From Prostheceraeus crozeri (lineage: Eukaryota > Platyhelminthes > Polycladida > Euryleptidae), in contig CAJQUW010004775.1 of the NCBI GenBank assembly GCA_907163375.1, forward strand, positions 701,235 to 765,234: DNA of 64,000 nucleotides. The letters run 5' to 3'. Positions 24,069 through 34,153 of this stretch are shown in pieces. Below the pieces are notes generated by a model. The model made no database searches, was not told the DNA's origin, and was given only the letters and a program-made list of their open reading frames with translations. Every line of letters starts with the position of its first letter. The stretch's first letter is position 1. The position numbers and the translations under genes are program-made.

Positions 24069-24926
24069 CTACAAGTTCACCGGGGAAGGAGCATTCGCAC
24101 ATTTATGCTCTGTCAATTCCTTCGGAGTCGCCTCCTCTATATTTTCTTCTGTTTCATTCATTTTCTGAGATTCTTCTTTGTTTCGCTTTCTCACCTCGTC
24201 GATTTCATTACTATGTCGACACGCGTAAATTGAGAAAAAGGTTAACCCGAGCAACATGAACATAAAGGATAAGAAAGCTAAGAAGCCGAAATATTCCGGT
24301 TCTGGAATAAGAATAACGATCGCGAATTTCAGGAGATCCATAAACTGTGAAATAGACATTTGCACACCGTTGACTTTTCCTCGTTCTTTCTCTACTACAG
24401 TCTCGAGAAAGACTTGAGTGACATTTAAATCAGCAAGCCACAATCCAATTCTTGACATGACAATTCCTGTCATCAAAAGAATAATGGAGACGTTGATCGG
24501 GGTGGAGGTAGCGGGCTTCCCTGTGTCAATCCCTGACGTGTTCGACACGTTGTATGTGAGATCAGGAAGCATGACATTGGAATTATTGCTGCCCAAAGTT
24601 GAGTTGTTGATCTGAGGCTTCATGAGTACTGTTCCAGGTGCAAACATAGCCCACACACAAAGCTGAAGGAAAAGGGCATCCATGGCATATGAAGCTACTC
24701 CAGACTTCAACAGGCCGAACCGCTTTCGCATTGGTACGACTAAGAATGTGCTCGTCATGCCTGTAACGCCCATCAGTGATATTATCCAGCCAAGATGTCC
24801 AGCAGTCAGTCCTTGAGAATACACATAACCAACAGTGATGTTGTCAAAGCCAAGAACGGTCATAAAAGTCATTGCTAGACTCATCCCAGCAAAGAAGACT
24901 GGATGACGATAATAGCATTTCCATCC
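24069..24926 (-). CDS. ferroportin terminal exon, copy 1
   Basis: C-terminal half (285 residues) of a ferroportin, the plasma-membrane exporter of ferrous iron and the only SLC40 family. A polypyrimidine-AG acceptor precedes 24926, giving G-W-K in phase 0, and TAG at 24069-24071 ends it. Family marks in order: FMTVLGFDNITVGY (TM7), a basic PMRKRFG loop, WAMFAPG, a long outer loop with several N-glycosylation sites, SRIGLWLADLNVTQ, EKERGKVNGVQ, and DLLKFAIVILIPEPEYFG. The tail is charged and Glu-rich. Human Cys326 is replaced by Asn (codon 24840-24842) and His507 by Lys (24327-24329). The DNA is nearly identical to copy 2 except in short patches. The 5' exons were not found, so whether this is a full gene or an alternative 3' exon is open. 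Confidence 0.88.
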   Translation of the reverse strand, partial: GWKCYYRHPVFFAGMSLAMTFMTVLGFDNITVGYVYSQGLTAGHLGWIISLMGVTGMTSTFLVVPMRKRFGLLKSGVASYAMDALFLQLCVWAMFAPGTVLMKPQINNSTLGSNNSNVMLPDLTYNVSNTSGIDTGKPATSTPINVSIILLMTGIVMSRIGLWLADLNVTQVFLETVVEKERGKVNGVQMSISQFMDLLKFAIVILIPEPEYFGFLAFLSFMFMLLGLTFFSIYACRHSNEIDEVRKRNKEESQKMNETEENIEEATPKELTEHKCANAPSPVNL

Positions 24927-25268
24927 CTAAAAAAAACAAAAATATCCTGAAGATTGAGAGGAGTATTTATAAGACTTGCATGAAAATATGGGAATAAACA
25001 GACTTGCGCCAGTTACTCACGAAATGCAATATTGATAATAATTACAAATTACTCTGTTTATCTTGAATTGTATTTCAATTTCGTGCCTTCAATTACTTTA
25101 GATAATTTCCAGTGTTACACTATATTTCCACGTGTTCCCATGATTTCTTCTTCCGGGCTATTCAAAGGTTATCTTTATACATTTATTCAAATTTTTCTAT
25201 ATATACATGCATATATGCCTTTATTATGCCTACATACATGTGTCTAAGTAGCTATATATCATTTTCAG
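24927..25268. other. intron side of ferroportin copy 1 / 5' side of a plus-strand exon
   Basis: AT-rich non-coding sequence. The minus-strand acceptor of the ferroportin exon sits at its left edge, and the plus-strand acceptor (ttttcag) of another gene at its right edge, so two opposite-strand genes meet or overlap here. Confidence 0.5.
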
Positions 25269-25508
25269 GAATCGACATTCATTGGTGGAATCCCGACAAG
25301 TCCGGAGCTCAATGTCTTCGTCAATGGGGTAAAGATATCTGCGGACAATTTCACAGAAACTGTCTCAGTGCTTGTTGGTTCGTACCTATGTTTCAATCTA
25401 AATTATTCGGCCGAACAAGAGAGTGTTATGGAATGCTTGGAAGGACTGGTTGGCCTCAGACGGTCGTTCAAGTCACCAAACATTAAGAATTTGGTAAAAT
25501 CTTTTATG
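25269..25508 (+). CDS. terminal exon of an uncharacterised animal protein family
   Basis: An acceptor ttttcag ends at 25268 and opens a phase-0 frame (E-S-T-F-I-G-G-I-P). The frame encodes about 80 residues with the pattern NVFVNGVK, then SVLVGSYLCFNLNYSAEQESVMECLE, then SPNIKNLVKSF. This resembles the C-terminal segment of many uncharacterised fish and lancelet proteins, in which an xLFGLxYxLNLxYP-type stretch is followed by a helix and S-P-K. The function is unknown. A GT follows 25493, so a splice there is possible. The Tc1 element at 25511 begins only two bases past this frame and supplies the present stop, so the natural C-terminus is displaced. I cannot find the 5' exons. Confidence 0.55.
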
Positions 25509-25782
25509 TACAGTACTGTGCAAAAAGATTGCCCCACCCTAAATTTTATGAGATATTCGGCGAATTATGACTTTAAGTAACGATAAAGTATCACATATTG
25601 GTATAACTATTTCGAAAACTTATCTTAGTGTTATCCTTTCGTACTGATTATTGTAAATGCTTATTAGAATGCATATTTTTGATGATTTCCTTTATGCTGT
25701 TGGTAAAATGCAAAACCATGTATACATTTATCAATTAACAATTCATAAAAACAAACTTAATTCACATGAGATATAGCAAAGT

Positions 25783-26818
25783 TCAGTAAGTCAACGGTCC
25801 ACCTTTCGCCTTAATGCATTCTGCTACTCGTCGAGGCATCGATTCTATAAGTTTTTTGCAAATACATGTATCAGTCATTTCATTGGTTCGCATCAAGATG
25901 TCCAGGCATTGCTTGATGATGTCTTGCTTCGTCTTCACTTCATGCTTATTAATTTTTTGCTTCAAGATGAACCATAAGTTCTCTATAACGTTCAGCTCCG
26001 GGCTGTTCCCCGGCCATTCCAAAAGCCGCACTCTATTCAAACGCAAGAACTCCTTACACACTTTGGCGGTATGGCAAGGTGCCAAGTCTTGCTGAAGGAT
26101 CCACGCCTCACCTTCCCACCAATCATGCGCCTGCGGTAACACTATGCTTTCCAGAACTCGGAGGTACTGCTCTTTATTCATTGATCCATCTACGAAATGG
26201 AAGCGCCCTGTACCTCATATTGACATGCAACCCCATATCATTAGCTTTAAAGGATGACGAAATCGAGCAGCAAAGTGATCTGCTTTTGGAATCTCACCAA
26301 CCTTGGGTCTCACGAAGCGGGTCTGAAGTGGTTGGATCTCTATGCATGTTTCATCGGTAAACTTGACTTTTGAGCAGTCATCAATATCCCAATGCCTGTG
26401 ATCTTTCGCCCATCGAAGTCTTTTTTCTCGCATTGCTGGCGTTAATACTGGACTATTAATTGGCCGATAAGCTGGCCGTCCTGCCTCCAAGAGTCTTCTC
26501 CGAACGGTAGAAGAGTCAAGTTGCACACCATAATCAGTCGCAAGCTCTTCAGCCAATATTCTCTGGATGATGCTCTAGGAGCGGCTTTTGATAACTATAC
26601 AATCGTTCGGTCTTCGCGTTCTGAGGTAACCCTAGGGCGGCCGCTATTGTGATAATCAGCTTCCGTGTTACTCGTTCCTCAAATCTTTGAATGATACGAT
26701 CCACAGTGCGACGATCTTTTCCCACTGCAGCTGCAATTTCCCGATGAGACATCGAACCAGATTTATAAAGGTCAATACAATAATTTGACCGCGAGTAAAA
26801 TCGCTGGAGGTTGCCATT
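25783..26818 (-). pseudogene. Tc1-like (DD34E) transposase, at least three breaks
   Basis: The minus-strand start is probably the ATG at 26818 (MATSSDFTRG). The frame shifts within the first 20 residues to CIDLYKSGSMSHREIAAAVG (helix-turn-helix). Further pieces are 26215-26556 (STVRRRLLEAG, KFTDET with the first Asp, a WGCMS strand) and 25783-26181 (LQQDLAPCH with the second Asp, NSPELNVIENLW with the Glu, 34 residues apart). The protein ends ESMPRRVAECIKAKGG, as is normal for Tc1. At least three lesions separate the pieces. Confidence 0.85.
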
Positions 26819-26904
26819 ATCAGCGCACAGTGAAAACAAATGTCATTGATAAGACGATGCAAGATAGAAATCAGTATACCCACGCGTGTTGAATGCAGCA
26901 TTGA

Positions 26905-27080
26905 TGATGACAACTGTTGTCTCGATTCCCGCAATGATTGGCTGCTGCCTTGATTCAACCAAACATGACGCACTATCGCAAAGCAGTTAAAATGATGACG
27001 ACTGTTGTCTCGATTCCCGCAATGTTTGGCCGCTGACTTGATTCAACCAAACATGACGCATTATCGCAAAGCAGCTATGC
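26905..27080. repeat. 88-bp tandem duplication inside a Tc1 element
   Basis: The stretch tgttgtctcgattcccgcaa and the following 60 bp, through catgacgca and tatcgcaaagcag, occurs twice with an 88-bp period. About five bases differ between the two. It sits upstream of the transposase start, near the right end of the element. Confidence 0.8.
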
Positions 27081-27419
27081 TGATTAAACGTGTCGAACAA
27101 CATAATAAATGTTTGTCTTTTCCTTCAGGCCTCCTCCACTCTATTTGGTAGATTTCATAACTGTTATTATCACAGGCCATGTAAAACGCATGCAAAGGAC
27201 TGTAACTGAATGAGGAAATGATGAAATTGATAAGTAGAGCCATTGATTTTGACCAAATATCATTATAATTACCTATACATGTAAAAGAGCTGTTTTCATA
27301 GAATACTTGTCGGTGGTGCAATCTTTCTGCACAGTACTGTACATGCACGATTCCTCACTTTGTCCCCTCAAATTTCTAGATTCACATTGTATGCTGTTAT
27401 TGCGTTATTAAACTACCAA

Positions 27420-28030
27420 CCTTTTGTAATTGCTTTTTAAGACATTCAACGTACAATTTGCAATGTACAAATTTATAGTTTTGATTGTTCTTTCTAAGCT
27501 TATTTTGTTAATAAGTTTAACAACCAAAGTTTTGCAACCACTTTTTTTAGAGATTCAATGTCAATGTCGTGCAAAGAGTGTACAATTCAAAAAATTTGGA
27601 TTTTTTCAACATTATTCTGCTATAAGAAATTCTTTTCTTAAGTTATTTTTAAGAAATTCTACACATAATATCTTGTTCAGTGTACAATTTTGAGTTCTAT
27701 ATCATTAGTAAGCTTATTTTGTTACTAAGTTTTGTGACCACTTTTTAAGAAATTCCATGTCAATATCATGTTTAGCGTGTACAATTTTGAAGTTTGGATA
27801 CTTTTCTAGGCTTTTTTTGTTATTAAGTTTTGTATCCACTTTTTAAGAAATTCAATGTTGATGTCATATAGAGTGTGCAATTTTACAGTCTATCTTTTTT
27901 CCAATAATATTTTGACAATTATGTTTTGTAACCATCTATTGAGAAATTCAACTTACAACATCACGTATATAGTGTACAATTTTGAAGACGTTTCTTTCTA
28001 ATCTTATTTTGTTATCAAGTTTTGATGATG
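27420..28030. repeat. tandem array of about 100-bp units
   Basis: The phrase GTGTACAATTTTGAAG, or a close variant, recurs at about 27473, 27578, 27680, 27777, 27873 and 27972, a period of 96-105 bp. Within each unit come TTATTTTGTTA-TAAGTTTTG, then ACCACTTTTTAAGAAATTCA, then ATGTCAATGTCATG. Six degenerate units are visible. It starts just right of the Tc1 element. No protein is encoded. Confidence 0.78.
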
Positions 28031-29075
28031 TAGCGTATAGCGAGTGTAGCAGCCTCATTTTGGGTGTTTCTTCCCTTCTCAACGCAAATAGCTTTACATG
28101 CCGACGAAGACATGTTACTCCTGCCACGATGGAATGATGGACTTGCTCAATTTTCCAGTAGGCCGTCTGGCCCCATGTATGACCTCAAGAAATTGTGTAG
28201 CTTTTAGCATTCGTCGTCAATAAAGATTTACGCATTCCAATTTATGTTCTATTCAACTAATTACATGGTGCAGATTGCTGGTAATATTATAGATGGTAAT
28301 ATTGCTGCAGATCTTGCATCTTACTTCAATAACAAAGTTCATTTACAACTACATGTAGTATATTTGATTTAGTAATATCTAGCGGGTAAATACAATTTTT
28401 GGCGTGAGTACGAAATTAAGTAATACATAGTACTGATAAATTTGGACAGTAAGATTAGATATAACTTAAATCTGAATCGCGAAGAAACATGAGCGAGGTG
28501 ATAAAACCTGCGAAAATACGCTATAATACATCTGCGATATTTTCGCAGATATTATTACCTTCTTTAGCCTTTTATCAGTGAAATTTTTGGGGTCAGTTTT
28601 TGCAGGTAAATTTTAGCCTTATGATTTGCAGTGTATGCTTGTACCGCCAAGTGTTTTCGACCTACATTTCTGCTAAGATTCAGACTGAAGATACAATGCT
28701 GATATATCGAGGAATGCGGATTCTAGGACACTATTGTAAGTGTACACTTGCATATCTTTCTCCGAGGGGCCGGGGGAAATTAAGTAATAGTAGTTTTCTA
28801 ATTCACATTTTCCGATGAGTAAGTTCCGCCAAAGCATTTTATGAAAAAATTTCCGATAGTTGTACACCTGGCACACATCTTAGTGTGCATCATCCATCGA
28901 CGAGGAAAGTAAAGCAATTTAAACTGTGTTCCAAATGAATATGATGTCTGTAAAGTAATTGCAATTACTTCTCAATTACATGGCTACAAATGTAATTGAT
29001 TACAATTACCAATTACAGTCATCATAATTGCAATGACAATTACAACACAAGTCTGAGAATAAACCAAACAGGGGC
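28031..29075. other. intergenic with GTAATTG-rich patch
   Basis: No gene. At 28958-29045 the words GTAATTG and CAATTAC alternate many times (aattgcaattac, gtaattgattacaattacc), which looks like the subterminal region of a hAT-type element whose ends I cannot define. Confidence 0.45.
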
Positions 29076-29402
29076 ACATAGGCTAGGGCTGTATAAATTA
29101 CCGTAACATTCCCAAGGCGGTAACTTACCGAAAATTACCGTAATTTATGCGGTAAGTTACGGTAATTTATGAAAAATATAGCAGCGACGCGCCCGGCTCA
29201 CCCAAGCAATTCAAGTATGTATTATTAGAAGACTATTTGACACTATAAGACTACCTAGAATCATAACGCCCCATTTGAGTCTTTATTTATCAACTTCGTC
29301 CCCTGAGGTTAGTTGGCCCAATTTTGCAATTGCTTTTTGCAGCCAATAGCCATAGATATAGTGTAATTTGGTCTTGAAGTTGGAATAGGCATATTTCATC
29401 TA

Positions 29403-31052
29403 CAGTCCGTTTCATAAAAAGTGGATCATCCTAAAATTTGACTAAATAAAACATAAGTATGATACAGAAAGCATTTTTCATGTAATTTCATGTCCCTAAT
29501 ATATTTAAATGTCCTTATATAATCTGATAAGCTATGATACAGTAACGGTTCTTAAGAAGCTAATATTTTGTGGCCCTATCCTTATTGTCAATGACATTAC
29601 CAATTCGTCTAGGCATTGATTCGATGATATCGTTGATTTTTGACTGATCTAACTTTCTCCACTCTCTTTTTAACAGTGACGTAAGTTGTGATACGCCATC
29701 TGTAGGTAGCAGTGAACGACGAACGTTACGTTTTAGAATACTCCATACATTTCCTATGGGATTCAGATCAGGAGAACGAGCTGGCCAAGATAATGTCCTA
29801 AGCCCTAATTGAGACTTGCATAAGTTGACTCTACTACTCCTGTGACACGTAGCATTATCATCCATAAATAACCAAGTCGATGGATCACCAAGTTGATCTG
29901 TCATTTGGCCAATGTTCATTCGTAAAACATTCACATAGCGTTCAGAATTAATGGTTCCTTGCTGTATGTGAAGTTCAGAGCGGCCATTGGTCCAAATGCC
30001 AGCCCAAATCAGTAGAGTCGCACCACCTTGTACCCGCGGATGATGTAAATGTCTCGGAATTTCCTGATCAGATTTTATCCATAATCTCAATCGACCATCA
30101 CTATCCTTCAGACGGACTGATGCCTCATCAGACAACCCGATCCCATTGATTTCGCCAGTGACAATGACTCATTGCCCATCTGAGACGTCTTTTTGTATGC
30201 TGATCTGACAATTCGATCTGAGAGGGCCTCTTACAGCTCTTGAAATTCGACTCAATAAGTCTTCTACCAATAGTGGACTTAGAAATAGACGAGTCTAGTG
30301 CAGCCATCTCAGTTAACGAGAGACTTGGATCAACTTTAACAAATCTCAAAATTAGGCGGTCTCTACGTTTGGATGTTTTGCGTGGACGGCCAGAGCCCTC
30401 TTTACGACAGAGTCAAAAATCATCATTATGCCATCGATGCACATTTGTGTAAGGGACATTTAGTCGCTTGCTTGTAGCTCGCAAAGAAAACCCTAGTTCT
30501 AGCAAGGCTGACACTTTGCCTTTTGTGAATGCGATCTCGTTATTGTTCATTTGTGCTTTGTATTGTTTTCAACCGGTAGGAGATAGATTTCTACCTGAAA
30601 GCAATCATGAGTGCTGCCAACACCACCGCAACGAAGTCAGGAAGCTATGGAACATGAAGTCCAGTTAATCACATGTAACAGTTACATTATTGTTGATGAA
30701 TAATGGTGCTATACTGGCTCTGATTGACCGATTTTCTTTATTTTTGTTTTGCTTGATAGCTTTTGGCTTGTAGAACAACATATTACATAACAAAGGAAAC
30801 ACATGTAATTTTATAAGAGTGAGCTATGATTTTGTGTAACATTGCTAAATGAAGATCAAATTATCTACTACTTTTTTATCTATAACAGGAAAACAACTCA
30901 ATATTCATGCTTGAAATTTCCAACAATGATATTAGTAAGCACAACTGACATATCTTCCAAATTTCAGAGAAATTCGTTCAAGTTTGGCGGAGTTAAACAA
31001 AGTTGAAGTTAAGGCGATGTTTAAGGGTGATCCATTTTTATGAAACAATCTG
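29403..31052 (-). mobile_element. Tc1 element copy 2 (1650 bp), inserted in the hAT
   Basis: TA at 29401-29402 and 31053-31054 flanks it. The ends are CAGTCCGTTTCATAAAAAGT and, in reverse complement, CAGATTGTTTCATAAAAATG. It matches copy 1 (17679-19328) over its whole length in opposite orientation. Because it interrupts the hAT, it is the younger insertion. Confidence 0.92.
29560..30550 (-). pseudogene. Tc1 (DD34E) transposase, copy 2, several lesions
   Basis: Same protein as at 18181-19171, starting at the ATG at 30550. It shares the frame change in GTTGTCTGATGAG near 30130 with copy 1. It has further lesions of its own: a CGA-to-TGA stop in the DNA-binding region (before 30349), and the catalytic Glu changed to Gly (NPIGNVW, codon 29752-29754). 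MDDNAPCH reads MDDNATCH. About six residues in the last 191 differ from copy 1. Confidence 0.9.
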
Positions 31053-31054
31053 TA

Positions 31055-32793
31055 TTTCTTCTAGGCCTATTTCATTATTTTATTAAATCCATTGTAAACC
31101 TGCTCTCTTATTCGCATGTCTTAATTTCTTAATAAAACAGCTAGGCTATATGTAGACACAGGGCTACAGGGCCTAAGACTTTCACCAAAATTGACTTATG
31201 AATAAAAGACTTATTTTGATAAAAATATGCTTTTAATATACTACTGCAAATTGAAAAAGATAACAAAAATTTTGTGTAAAAAATATGTCTCTTTCAGCAA
31301 ACAAATTGTTGTGAAACTCGATATAATCTCAATGAATATACTGTTCAGAGACCGCTAAATGATTCTATACCGTACATGAAATGTAATCTTCATCTATTCG
31401 GACTTGCATAAATCGGTGTTTATAAAAGTAAAAATTGCATACAAAATATGATTATACCAGTAAATCAATGCGATTGGAGATAGATGGTACAAAGCATGCG
31501 AAGATGCGCACACAAGAAGACTACAAAAAATTCGATTAATCAGCACGGACAGCGCCGATAACAAAGATGTTAACAAAATGCATATAACAGAAATGTTGGG
31601 TAACAAAATAATTCATTTTTAGCAAGGTACTCGTAGCAAAAATTAGTATGGATCTCAGGAATATAGGTGGGTGTATTTACTTACAATGTAAGCTACAGGA
31701 TTATGCACCGTTCAAAAGTGAAGAAATGTTTCATAGTGAATCTCACTTCCGCTTGCATCGTCTCCCCGAAAAAAGATAAGCTGCTAAAAATATGTACAGT
31801 CTATTTGCTAAAAGTTATGTACAATTCCGAGCTTTCGCGAGCCGGCTCGCATTATCAAGATTTGGCAGGATTCAACCTTCCGTCAGCTGCCATCAACTAT
31901 GAAGAAATGTTCATATGTGAATCAATCTGATTGGATATACGAATATATCATAAACATTTCCTCGTCGACATTGTAGATAAATTCAATTTCATATTAACTA
32001 ATGCTTTCAAAAGCATGAACAGATATAAAACAATTGAGAACTAATACTCCAATGGAAGCTGTGATCATGTTAAGCCGAACACAGTGCAAAACTAAGTAAG
32101 AATTTCATAACTAATCAATCCGTACTTCATATCAGGATGTTGCATTAGGATTATTATTGCATCAATTATTACCACTTACTATATTTCGTTCCGTGTATTT
32201 ACACTGAACACGCTAATCGAAGAACAGATAGGGCCTAAAACTGACAAAGAATGATAGGAACAGATATTTGACTGATCGGACTAAGAGAATTTAGAACGCT
32301 TTAAGATGATGCTCAAGAATTTTTATGTTTTGAGTTTTGATTCTCAATATATACGAAAGTGTGTAACCTTGCTTGGTGATAAGTCTTTCTTCCCTATTAT
32401 TTCATGTTTAGGATATTTTGTAAATGAATAATATATAGTAAATATTTATCAGGTACACACAATATTTTCTTCATCTACTCGTTAATGGATGACAGTAACT
32501 TAATAATGAATTTGAATATGTGCATATTACAGAAAATTGAACTTTGTCGGTGAAGCTGACTATGCACAATTACGGAAATTACATGTACCGGTACTGAGAA
32601 AATTTAAGGAGGACAAAATACTAAAAAATAAGACTAAACATGATCAGTGATTGCCACAAATAGTAGCCATGCAGTAAGAGCACTGAATTAAGAAGATAAT
32701 CGAAGAGCAACACGCTCTATTTCTTCAGTTGGAAATGAGAAGTCACCGCGTCTTCCAACATCTGGTGCTGAAATGGCACATAGATCCTTTCGA
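31055..32793. other. interior of the hAT element without recognised gene
   Basis: About 1.7 kb of AT-rich sequence between Tc1 copy 2 and the hAT transposase remnant. The frames are short and unrecognised. It may be the 3' region of the original element or older inserted DNA. Confidence 0.4.
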
Positions 32794-33849
32794 TCAACAG
32801 TTGACACATCGACAACTTCTGGAAATGTGTATGTACCGAATTTTGTTCACTTTAAGGAAAGACACAGTGAAATCATCTTCTTCCAACATTGCCGCTATCT
32901 TTCCAATGAATACCTTGTACTTCAAACCATGATTTCCCCTGCTTTCAACGACGATTCGTGCTGCCACAAAAGTCCCGACCTCTAGAGGAATATTCAAAGG
33001 GATGGTTTCTCTCTCGGACTGCAAAAACTGGTCATCAATGATGACCATCATCCACTTCGTCTATTTCCATGAGGTCTTCGTCATCATCACTATCAGAGGA
33101 ATCCTGCACGGCACCACCAACTTTGAGCAAATGATTCGGTTCATAATCTTCATTTTTTGAAAATAAGATGACACTTGCTCTTCTTTTGACCGGTTCCTTC
33201 TTCAAGTCGATTTTTTAATTTATGGTTGTAAGCAACAGACGTCAGAATACTTGCTCTTTCGTCAGTCAAGGAGTTCCTGAGTTTCGTTTTTTTGAAGGCT
33301 GAATTCCTTATTTGCTCTCTCAACCGCAGCAGTTGTGGCCGACATCGAAAGAAGAACGACGGCTATCACATTCAGCTGTCGCGTATTCCCATAGCATTGC
33401 CACCATTTAATCGGATCCGTGTCGTAGTCGACTTTCCAAATCATGCGGGATGAATTGAACAAAGCACCCGATCTTGTTCTATATTCAAGCAGATCCTTAG
33501 ATACAGATGTCGTTGAGAGTTTCGTTTTCTGTGCAATTTCGAAGATTGTATCTTCAGCAAGAACCAACTGCTGTTACGTTAGAGTTCTACCCCTGAACCT
33601 GGGGTCCAGAAGGTTCGCTGCATAGTGCTGCCCGGAAATGCAGAATTTTCGGCGATTCTCGATGAATGATTGCACACATTTTTTCTCTTCATCAGAAAGA
33701 AATGATTGGCGTAGAGTTTGGATCATCGAAGTTCCATGTATGAAAACACCTCCGGCGCTTTCGGCCTTAGAATTTCCGGAACACGCTTGGGAAAAGGATA
33801 CCGAAAAGAAATTTATATATCTTGATAATTTTCTGAGATAATGATTCAA
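32794..33849 (-). pseudogene. hAT transposase C-terminal half plus acidic linker and extra module
   Basis: Three minus-strand pieces in different frames. At 33574-33849 LDPRFRG is typical of the hAT core. At 33262-33567 KWWQCYGN and VVLLSMSATTAAVERANKEF form the C-terminal hAT dimerisation region, in which Trp-Trp and the S-x-T-AAVER helix are hallmarks. Around 33060-33110 an acidic run (DSSDSDDDEDLMEIDE) follows. At 32794-33051 VGTFVAARI and KVFIGKIAAM with DFTVSFLK look like a small beta-barrel (Tudor-like) module found behind some animal transposase proteins. The N-terminal half is missing and at least two frame changes occur. Confidence 0.75.
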
Positions 33850-34153
33850 CAGTATTTTATAGGAGTCGGTAATTTATAACCCAGGTCATTAAAAACGTAA
33901 AATCAATTTTCTCTGAAACCATAGTTACTTATGATGCGAAATTACACTTTCATTAAAGCAAAATAATTCAGAAGAGTTCATTTTGAATTGTTTTATTTCA
34001 GCATAACACATTACAAACAATTATTTTCAGAGAAAACATAAATATAAGAATAAATTACCCGGTAATTTATAAAATAAATTACTCGGTAATTTATCGGGTA
34101 ATTTACCGGGTAACTTACCGCGCGGTAACTTACCTCACAGCCCTAACATAGGC

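Larger units (their letters stand above)
25511..27339 (-). mobile_element. Tc1-like element with CAGTACTG ends
   Basis: TA at 25509-25510 and 27340-27341 flanks a 1829-bp element. The ends are CAGTACTGTGCAAAAAGATT and, in reverse complement, CAGTACTGTGCAGAAAGATT. The outermost eight bases are themselves a palindrome. A degraded DD34E transposase lies on the minus strand and an internal 88-bp duplication lies at 26905-27080. This family is distinct from the 1650-bp Tc1 pair. Confidence 0.88.
29084..34145 (-). mobile_element. hAT element with perfect 8-bp target duplication, holding Tc1 copy 2
   Basis: The 8-bp repeat ACATAGGC flanks it exactly at 29076-29083 and 34146-34153. The ends are TAGGGCTGT and ACAGCCCTA. 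Both subterminal regions are filled with GGTAA / TTACC words (for example GGTAAGTTAC, CGGGTAATTTACCGGGTAA). Without the 1650-bp Tc1 insertion (29403-31052) it would be about 3.4 kb. The transposase remnant lies at 32794-33849. Its N-terminal half should lie between 33850 and 34145, where there is no room, so the element is internally deleted. Confidence 0.92.
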
